Shown here piece by piece: positions 5,923-10,283 of a stretch of DNA of 10,283 bases. The notes beneath the pieces are model-generated. The model was not told the origin of the DNA. It did no database searches and saw only the letters and a program-made list of their open reading frames with translations. A program made the translations under genes and the position numbers. This DNA is from Candidatus Bathyarchaeota archaeon B26-1. GTDB taxonomy: Archaea; Thermoproteota; Bathyarchaeia; Bathyarchaeales; B26-1. Location: the NCBI GenBank assembly GCA_001593925.1, contig LUCD01000037.1, positions 1-10,283 on the forward strand. Direction: 5' to 3'. How positions within the stretch are numbered: position 1 is the first letter of the stretch; the number at the start of each line of letters is the position of its first letter.

Positions 5923-7251
5923 GTGAGTGAGCAAGCAGTGAAGCCCCGTGGAAAGAGGGTCTACTTCGAGAGTTACGGCTGTGCATCGAACAGGTTCGAC
6001 CTTGAGGTTATGCTTGCCCTCCTCCTCGAAGCGGGCTTCGTCGTAACGGATGATGCTGAAGCAGCTGACATCCTTCTAATCAACACATGCGCCGTTAAGA
6101 CCCCGACGGAGAGCAGGATGCTCGAGAGGATAAGGGTGCTGAGCCTCCTCGGGAAGCCTCTCATAATCGCGGGATGCCTACCCAAGATAAACCTTCCGGC
6201 AGTCAGGAAGGTTACTAAAGGAAGAGCCGTTATGCTCGACCCCTACAGCGTACACCGCGTCTTAGAAGCCGTCGAACACGCCGAGACCCATAAAGGAGAA
6301 AGGATAATCTTCTCAGAGAAGCCAACCGTTAAACTGGCCCAGCCTAAGATCAGAACCAACAAGATCGTCGAGATCGTCCAGATATCTGAAGGGTGCACCG
6401 GGGCGTGTGCCTACTGTTGCGTTAGGTTCGCCCGGGGTAAGCTCTTCTCGTACCCTAAGAGCCTAATCTTGGAGAGGATTAAAAGGGCCGTTTCCGAGGG
6501 CGTTAGGGAGGTCTGGGTAACGTCCCAGGATAGCGGCGCCTACGGGATGGACATCGGGACGAACCTAGCTGAGCTCCTCAGGGAGATCGTCGAGATCGAT
6601 GGGGAGTTCTTCGTCAGGGTTGGGATGATGAACCCGAAGAACGCGATGAGGATTCTCAACCCCCTAATAGAAGCCTACAAGGACAGGAAGATATTCAAGT
6701 TCCTTCACATTCCTCTCCAGAGCGGAGACAACGGTGTCTTGAGGCTTATGAACCGACCCTACACAGTTGAGGATTTCATGGAGATAGTGAACTCCTTCAG
6801 GAGGGAGATTCCGCAGATAACCATAGCGACGGATATCATCTGCGGCTTCCCGGGTGAGAGCCGGGAAGCCTTTGAGCGAACCTTGAAGGTCCTAGAAGAG
6901 ATCAAGCCTGACGTGGTCAACGTCTCAAAGTTCTTTCCTAGACCCGGAACGCCGGCTAAAAGGATGAGACAGGTGCCCTACGAGGAGGTGAAGGCGAGAA
7001 GCAGGGCTGGCTCCAAGCTCGCCTTAAAGCTCTCTCTGGAGAGGAATAGGCTGTGGGTAGGCTGGGAGGGGAGGATACTGATCGACGAGAAAGGCACAGG
7101 GGACTCTTGGATAGGGAGAAACTTCGCCTATAAACCGGTCGTCGTGAGGGGTGGAGGCGGCGATCTACTTGGCAAGTTTCTCAGGGTTCGTGTAGTTGAG
7201 GCCCACGAAACCTACTTGGAGGCGGAGGTTCTCGACCGTTACGGAGATTAA
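5923..7251 (+). CDS. mtaB: tRNA t6A37 C2-methylthiotransferase (e-MtaB type, radical SAM)
   Basis: A 442-aa radical-SAM methylthiotransferase. The family member typical of archaea converts t6A to ms2t6A at position 37 of ANN-decoding tRNAs, adding sulfur and a methyl group. The domains are in order. The N-terminal MTTase domain has cysteines C20, C56 and C85 for the auxiliary 4Fe-4S cluster. The radical SAM core has C158-x3-C162-x2-C165 for the SAM-binding cluster, followed by GEFFVRVGMMNP and LHIPLQSGDN (barrel residues) and the TDIICGFPGE segment. A C-terminal TRAM RNA-binding domain covers about 378-440. C166 is an extra cysteine next to the cluster motif. The start is a probably leaderless GTG, with no ATG near the conserved N-terminus. 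The TAA stop overlaps the convergent ubiquitin-like gene's stop in TTAA. MiaB or RimO are less likely given the archaeal context. Confidence 0.93.
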   Translation: MSEQAVKPRGKRVYFESYGCASNRFDLEVMLALLLEAGFVVTDDAEAADILLINTCAVKTPTESRMLERIRVLSLLGKPLIIAGCLPKINLPAVRKVTKGRAVMLDPYSVHRVLEAVEHAETHKGERIIFSEKPTVKLAQPKIRTNKIVEIVQISEGCTGACAYCCVRFARGKLFSYPKSLILERIKRAVSEGVREVWVTSQDSGAYGMDIGTNLAELLREIVEIDGEFFVRVGMMNPKNAMRILNPLIEAYKDRKIFKFLHIPLQSGDNGVLRLMNRPYTVEDFMEIVNSFRREIPQITIATDIICGFPGESREAFERTLKVLEEIKPDVVNVSKFFPRPGTPAKRMRQVPYEEVKARSRAGSKLALKLSLERNRLWVGWEGRILIDEKGTGDSWIGRNFAYKPVVVRGGGGDLLGKFLRVRVVEAHETYLEAEVLDRYGD

Positions 7252-7529
7252 CCTCCCCCGATAGGGGGGATTATGGCCAGCGTTGAACCTTCCTTCAACC
7301 TCGTCTTGAACCCGTCTAGGCTCCGTATGTTCTTGCCGTCAAGCAGGAAGTGGATGTGGCTCCTCGGCATCCCAAACTCGTTCCACACCCTCCTCCTGAA
7401 CTCTTGACCGTACTTCTGAGCGAGCACCTCGAGGAGCTGATGGACGGTTGCGCCTTCCTCCACCTCTACCTCCTCAACCCTTTTCCGCGTTATCTCCCTC
7501 AACATGAAGAACTTGACCTTAACCTTCAC
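7248..7529 (-). CDS. MoaD/ThiS-like ubiquitin-fold protein (SAMP-type)
   Basis: A 93-aa beta-grasp protein. It starts KVKVKFFMLREITRK, continues through VEVEEGATVHQLLEVLAQKYG, the sheet-helix of the MoaD fold, and ends IIPPIGGG. A C-terminal diglycine is the site where E1-like enzymes adenylate and then form a thiocarboxylate or isopeptide link. Such proteins deliver sulfur for molybdopterin or thiolated tRNA, act as protein modifiers (SAMPs), or both; the sequence alone does not decide. The tail carries three glycines. The GTG at 7527-7529 has a GAGGAG ribosome site about 6 nt upstream. The DUF59 gene ends 19 nt upstream on the same strand, so the pair forms an operon. The E1 partner is not in this window. 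The stop is shared, in antisense overlap, with the methylthiotransferase gene. Confidence 0.85.
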   Translation of the reverse strand: MKVKVKFFMLREITRKRVEEVEVEEGATVHQLLEVLAQKYGQEFRRRVWNEFGMPRSHIHFLLDGKNIRSLDGFKTRLKEGSTLAIIPPIGGG

Positions 7530-7548
7530 GGGTTCTCCTCTCCCCAGC

Positions 7549-7845
7549 TTAGCCGCGGTTAACCATTCTGTTTATCGAGTCCTCCATCGTGTGGCCTCGA
7601 CAGTAAACGTACGCCCTCTTCACCCCTTCAACGTTCTCAGCTGCCCTTCGGACGTTGAGAGCCAGCCTGAAGACTAAAGGACAGAAAGGGCTTGAGGGTA
7701 CGAACTCTATCTTCATCACGCCGGGCTCCATCTCCTCAACGCTCTTTATCAGCCTCATCTCGCCGAAGGTAAGCCCAGTCTCAGGGTCCAGTATCTTCTC
7801 AACCTCTCTCTGAACCTTCTCTTTAAGCTCCGTCAACCGGCTCAA
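7549..7845 (-). CDS. DUF59/MIP18-family protein (SufT-like)
   Basis: A 98-aa protein resembling the MIP18/DUF59 family, whose members help mature Fe-S proteins (SufT, CIA2) or belong to PaaD-type assemblies. Visible family features are the DPETGLTFGEMRLI segment (residues about 20-33, matching the DPE-x-G...-LI pattern), a beta-rich middle, and SSPFCPL at about 51-57, whose cysteine matches the conserved one in the family's TP-x-CP loop. It is divergent; a CRGHT segment near the C-terminus is not one I know as standard. The first start is TTG at 7843-7845, just after an in-frame TGA, but GAGGG abuts it. A second TTG at 7834-7836 has better spacing to that site and gives MTELKEKV. It precedes the ubiquitin-like gene by 19 nt, suggesting joint work in sulfur or Fe-S delivery (inference). 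Confidence 0.75.
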   Translation of the reverse strand: MSRLTELKEKVQREVEKILDPETGLTFGEMRLIKSVEEMEPGVMKIEFVPSSPFCPLVFRLALNVRRAAENVEGVKRAYVYCRGHTMEDSINRMVNRG

Positions 7846-7883
7846 CCCTCAACACGAGGTTGAGATTCTAGATAGAGTAATGT

Positions 7884-7894
7884 GATAAAAAGAT
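7884..7894 (-). promoter_or_regulatory. TATA-like box for DUF59-ubiquitin-like operon
   Basis: The minus strand reads ATCTTTTTATC. Transcription start would fall near 7862, leaving a leader of about 17-26 nt depending on which TTG is used. Confidence 0.4.
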
Positions 7895-7947
7895 TTACCC
7901 TTAAAGGTTTCTAAGCCCCTACACCCTAGCTTTGAGCATCCGAAAAA

Positions 7948-7956
7948 CCTATATGG
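7948..7956 (+). promoter_or_regulatory. TATA-like box for 164-aa protein gene
   Basis: CCTATATGG is preceded by a purine-rich GAAAAA and centred about 27 nt before the GTG at 7979, so a leaderless message is likely. Confidence 0.45.
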
Positions 7957-7978
7957 TTGACTAAAAAGTCTCAGAGTC

Positions 7979-8473
7979 GTGAACGAATCTGCAAGGTTTA
8001 AAGTAAGGCGGAGAGAGAACCCAACTATCTTGGAGGCCCTATCGAGGCTCTTCGAGGAGGGGAGGCCCCCTGCTAGGCTTCCTCCGGGAGTCGAGGTTAT
8101 CGAGAGGCCGACGGTTGAAGCCGTCAGAATAAAGTTCAAGGACGAGATAGATGAGGACATACTTACACGTATAGCTTTCAAAGAGGGCTACAAGGTTGAC
8201 GTTGGAGGCTTCACGCCTAGAATAAGAGACAGGGAGCTGATAGTTGCTAGGGTAGGTAGCAAGTCCGACCTCGGCGGCCGACGTGACCTTTACATCTACC
8301 TCTTCCCACCCGAGATTGAACGGTTGAGCATCTATAGGCGGGCGATAGCTGCTAGGAGGGGGATAATCAACCCCAAGACTGGGAAAGTGAACCTAAGGAG
8401 GCTTCACCAGTTCAACCTCAAGGTTGTGAGGCTGGTCAGCCTCTACATAAAAGAGAGGTACCTAAACCCCTAG
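7979..8473 (+). CDS. Unrecognised 164-aa cytosolic protein
   Basis: No family is recognised. It is highly charged, lacks cysteine and tryptophan, and has no signal peptide or membrane segment. The N-terminal third (to about 40) is helical and Arg/Glu-rich, ending in a PPARLPPGVEV turn. The middle (about 40-110) alternates short hydrophobic strands with charged turns (VRIKFKDEIDEDILTRIAF, then DLYIYLFPPEIE). The C-terminal part (about 115-164) is strongly basic and probably helical (YRRAIAARRGI, then LRRLHQFNLKVVRLVSLY), which could bind nucleic acid or a ribosomal surface (inference). The GTG at 7979 coincides with the expected transcription start, and no ribosome site is visible. It is a single gene, divergent from the DUF59 operon. 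Codon use and composition resemble its neighbours, so it is very likely real. Confidence 0.75.
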   Translation: MNESARFKVRRRENPTILEALSRLFEEGRPPARLPPGVEVIERPTVEAVRIKFKDEIDEDILTRIAFKEGYKVDVGGFTPRIRDRELIVARVGSKSDLGGRRDLYIYLFPPEIERLSIYRRAIAARRGIINPKTGKVNLRRLHQFNLKVVRLVSLYIKERYLNP

Positions 8474-8490
8474 GGGCGTTTAGCTCTTTA
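8463..8490 (+). terminator. Stem-loop over the stop of the 164-aa gene, then T-rich run
   Basis: TAAAC (8463-8467) pairs with GTTTA (8478-8482). Inside it, CCC (8468-8470) pairs with GGG (8474-8476) with one bulged base, and the stop TAG forms the loop. CTCTTTATT follows. Plausible as a transcript end, but weak. Confidence 0.3.
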
Positions 8491-8649
8491 TTATGCTTCT
8501 GTTCGGTCTTTCTGGGAGCGGTATCTTCTCGTTAAGATGCCTACGCAACCCTTAATTTCGATCCCGTACTCCTCAAGTAGGGGCCTAGCCTCCAGCTTGT
8601 CGGCTAAACGCGAGGTCAGCCCATACTTTATAGCGGCGTGCGTTCTATT
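8491..8649 (-). pseudogene. Start-less remnant resembling the C-terminus of a DUF3368 PIN-like protein
   Basis: Reading the minus strand from an in-frame TAG (8650-8652) to TAA (8491-8493) gives 52 residues without any ATG, GTG or TTG start. The segment LADKLEARPLLEEYGIEIKG, followed by CVGILTRRYRS, resembles by eye the end of DUF3368 PIN-like proteins: an acidic/Asp-Lys start, an AR pair in a helix, then GI-x-V/I-x-G and GIL followed by a basic helix. These proteins are usually toxin-like partners in toxin-antitoxin pairs. The N-terminal catalytic part is absent from the flanking 60 bp, so this looks like a decayed leftover rather than a working gene. It fills most of the gap between the 164-aa gene and the M14 peptidase gene. 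The family match needs a profile search. Confidence 0.4.
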
Positions 8650-8667
8650 CTACTTGCTATTTTAGAT

Positions 8668-8694
8668 TTTAGACAAGGGAGTTTATTGTCTAAA
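8668..8694. repeat. Perfect 9-bp inverted repeat, 9-nt spacer
   Basis: TTTAGACAA (8668-8676) and TTGTCTAAA (8686-8694) are perfect arms. The left arm lies in a tandem TTTTAGA-TTTTAGA (8660-8673). The repeat is 20 nt past the stop of the M14 peptidase gene, so it may be that gene's transcript end; it also borders the PIN-like remnant and could be a relic operator or insertion scar. Confidence 0.5.
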
Positions 8695-8713
8695 TTAGTT
8701 CATAAGTTCCGGT

Positions 8714-9982
8714 TTAGGACTCTTCAAGGAATTTTACCAAGGCCTTTACGAACTCGGCTCCGCACGATCTGATCTCTTCAAGGCTACATACTGTTTTGCC
8801 TAGTTCGTAGTATGTTGAGAGATCCGGTGTTTTTCCTTCTTCTGTTAACCATGGATAGACCCATCCATCTATGCTCATGGAGAGAGCCTTGTACCGGCGG
8901 CATGCAGCGCCGGCGGCGTATCCAAATGAGGGGTCTGGACCTGAAGCTGCGGTTGGGATCCTCTCCTTAATGTTTTCTACCAGCCTATTGTATTCTGTCT
9001 TCTGCTTTCCTATGTATGCATCTTCTGGTAGAAGCGCTAAATGCCATCTGCCGTCTCTTGACGAGAATCCGTGGAAATCTATGAAGATATCGATCGGGTT
9101 CCCTTCCGCCTTCCATTCGTCAAGTCTCCTTTTTATAGTGCGGATCTCGGGTACAGGATCCGGTCTCTCCCACTCTCGGTTTAGGTTTCTTCCAGAGCTG
9201 TGGATTCTACCCCTCCCCTCGGCAACGCTGTCTACGTTCACTATCGGTATTACGTTGAAGATGAAGCTCTCTCTAGCCTTTTTAGCAACCGGGCTGCCTG
9301 AGAGTAGGTAGTCGATTATTCCCTCAAGACCCCAGCCTGCGCCCAGCTCAGCAGGGTGTTGAAGACCTATGAACCAGACCACTTTCTTCTCTTTAATTGG
9401 GACGTCGTAGTCGGTGATGGAGATCTGTTTAATGGGTCTACCTTCAGTTGATTCGCCCGCGGTCTCCACCCTACAGAAGGGCGATTTCAAGGCTCTCTGG
9501 ACGAAGCTCTCTAGGTGGCTATTGCTGTAGGGATATTGGTAAGCTATGTAGGCTGTTTCCTTTGTGTAGGTCTGTCTGACGGAGATTGTCTGTCCGCCTT
9601 CAATTAGAGACTCTTGGGATAGAGATTTATTCTCCATTCTCATCCAGTGGTTACCGTCGTAGCTGTAGACTGGGAAGTCGGGATTGGCGTAGACTATCGA
9701 TACGTCTCCTTCCTTCTCCCTCTCCTTGATGTGGAATCGGAACTCGATCTCCTTTCCCTTACAACCCTCTAAACGGAAGTGGAAGCAGAAGTTAGCGATG
9801 TCCCATCCGGTTCCAGTAACCGACCTCAAATAGATGCGACCGTCCCTATACTCCTCATCCTCATATGGCCATAAGTCGAAGATGTTGGTCTTCTCCTCCT
9901 CAACTCTAGCCAGTGCACCATTATCGAAGTCTGTGGAGATGCTGACCTCTCGACCCACATACGTAAACTTTTTCCTTTCCAA
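8714..9982 (-). CDS. M14 zinc carboxypeptidase, cytosolic carboxypeptidase (CCP) type
   Basis: A 422-aa protein with the two-domain plan of CCPs: an N-terminal beta domain (about 11-155, starting ISTDFDNGALARV and containing WD-NFCFHFR) and a zinc peptidase domain (about 160-420). CCPs trim C-terminal residues, often glutamates, from protein tails; the substrate here is unknown. Zinc ligands visible are H209 and E212 (HPAE) and H304 (DFHG). R259 and N268-R269 (GRNLNR) match the substrate-carboxylate binders. Where the catalytic general base Glu is expected, the sequence reads ALSMSIDGW, with D372 in its place. There is no signal peptide, so it is cytosolic. The start is TTG at 9980-9982, with GGTGA about 9 nt upstream. 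The promoter region is shared with the small plus-strand gene. It stands alone, with no obvious operon partner. The M14 call is firm; activity is uncertain. Confidence 0.88.
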   Translation of the reverse strand: MERKKFTYVGREVSISTDFDNGALARVEEEKTNIFDLWPYEDEEYRDGRIYLRSVTGTGWDIANFCFHFRLEGCKGKEIEFRFHIKEREKEGDVSIVYANPDFPVYSYDGNHWMRMENKSLSQESLIEGGQTISVRQTYTKETAYIAYQYPYSNSHLESFVQRALKSPFCRVETAGESTEGRPIKQISITDYDVPIKEKKVVWFIGLQHPAELGAGWGLEGIIDYLLSGSPVAKKARESFIFNVIPIVNVDSVAEGRGRIHSSGRNLNREWERPDPVPEIRTIKRRLDEWKAEGNPIDIFIDFHGFSSRDGRWHLALLPEDAYIGKQKTEYNRLVENIKERIPTAASGPDPSFGYAAGAACRRYKALSMSIDGWVYPWLTEEGKTPDLSTYYELGKTVCSLEEIRSCGAEFVKALVKFLEES

Positions 9983-10017
9983 CCCCAGTTTTCACCACAT
10001 GTCTGAGCGTTTAGTTG

Positions 10018-10052
10018 CATATAGGCTAAATACTTAAGTTTTCGGTTTATAA
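10018..10052. promoter_or_regulatory. Divergent promoter region, M14 peptidase gene and small plus-strand gene
   Basis: On the minus strand, AGTATTTAG (about 10026-10034) or CCTATATGC (about 10018-10026) would start transcription near 9995-10005 for the peptidase gene. On the plus strand, AAATACTTAAG (10028-10038) would start close to the ATG at 10065. TTTATAAG (10046-10053) would start near 10074, downstream of that ATG. Confidence 0.35.
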
Positions 10053-10064
10053 GCGCGCGCTAAC

Positions 10065-10268
10065 ATGAAAGATAATCCGCATAGAATGTGCACCTCAAAA
10101 ATTCTGGGAACAATCTTAGCGGTAATGTCTATATCGCGCGATACAGATCTCGTGAAGGTTGTGAGCAGGCAGCTCGAGGTTTCCTCAAGAGAGTTGACCG
10201 GAGCCATGATCTTAGCTACTAAAGGGATCGTCCTCGCTATTCATCACTTCCTTAAAGACGCGGGCTAA
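10065..10268 (+). CDS. Unrecognised small protein (67 aa)
   Basis: No family is recognised. The frame runs from ATG 10065 to TAA 10266-10268. Two hydrophobic stretches (residues about 13-22, ILGTILAVMS, and about 47-61, AMILATKGIVLAIHH) flank an amphipathic charged helix (about 25-44). They look too short or too polar for confident transmembrane helices, so a small helical soluble protein is equally likely. There is no signal peptide cleavage motif. If the TATA box at 10046 is used, the message would start after this ATG and the in-frame ATG at 10086 would give a 60-aa form. It is divergent from the M14 gene. Coding is plausible from length, promoter placement and protein-like composition, but it is short enough to be a chance frame. 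Confidence 0.5.
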   Translation: MKDNPHRMCTSKILGTILAVMSISRDTDLVKVVSRQLEVSSRELTGAMILATKGIVLAIHHFLKDAG

Positions 10269-10283
10269 GATCGTCTTCTGCGC

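Noticed and set aside
4380..9982. Functional link between FtsZ (tubulin homologue) and the CCP-like peptidase (family includes tubulin deglutamylases)
   Set aside because: The two genes are over 3 kb apart in separate units, the peptidase may lack its catalytic Glu, and FtsZ tail glutamylation is not established here. Attractive but unsupported.
1..10283. CRISPR arrays, insertion sequences, rRNA, riboswitches
   Set aside because: No regularly spaced repeats, transposase motifs, rRNA-like sequence or recognisable riboswitch cores were seen on either strand.

Overview
The window reads as archaeal chromosome. TATA-like boxes sit about 25-30 nt before several starts. Some genes appear leaderless (GTG starts at the predicted transcription start) and others carry GGAGG/GGTGA ribosome sites; GTG and TTG starts are common. 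The gene families agree: a MetRS with four CxxC zinc knuckles and a fused C-terminal tRNA-binding domain, an archaeal-type tRNA methylthiotransferase, a small ubiquitin-like protein ending in glycines, and FtsZ preceded by a tiny ribbon-helix-helix protein. FtsZ argues against Sulfolobales-like crenarchaea. A thermophilic FtsZ-bearing lineage (Bathyarchaeia, Korarchaeia, Caldarchaeales or a euryarchaeon) is plausible but not proven from sequence alone.

Layout. 1-779 (minus): an AIM24/TIGR00266 protein and the first codons of a coupled downstream gene. 916-993: tRNA-Arg(CCT) with encoded CCA, followed by two small hairpins. 1176-1544 (minus): an unrecognised 122-aa protein. 1650-4374 (plus): MetRS then a PHP-domain phosphoesterase 1 nt later. 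4380-5634 (minus): ftsZ and, overlapping its 5' end, a 54-aa ribbon-helix-helix gene that is easily missed. 5635-5922: a divergent regulatory region with several inverted repeats. 5923-7251 (plus): radical-SAM tRNA methylthiotransferase. 7248-7845 (minus): a DUF59/MIP18 protein and a MoaD/ThiS/SAMP-like protein in one operon. 7979-8473 (plus): an unrecognised 164-aa protein. 8491-8649 (minus): a start-less remnant resembling the C-terminus of a DUF3368 PIN-like protein, next to a 9-bp-arm inverted repeat. 8714-9982 (minus): an M14 carboxypeptidase of the cytosolic-carboxypeptidase type. 10065-10268 (plus): a small unrecognised protein.

Most of the window is core housekeeping (translation, tRNA modification, cell division, sulfur/Fe-S or protein-modifier chemistry) packed in short divergent and convergent units. 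The most interesting points are the RHH-ftsZ overlap and its upstream palindromes, the missing ordinary start codon at the conserved MetRS N-terminus, the M14 enzyme with Asp where the catalytic Glu is expected, and the PIN-like remnant.
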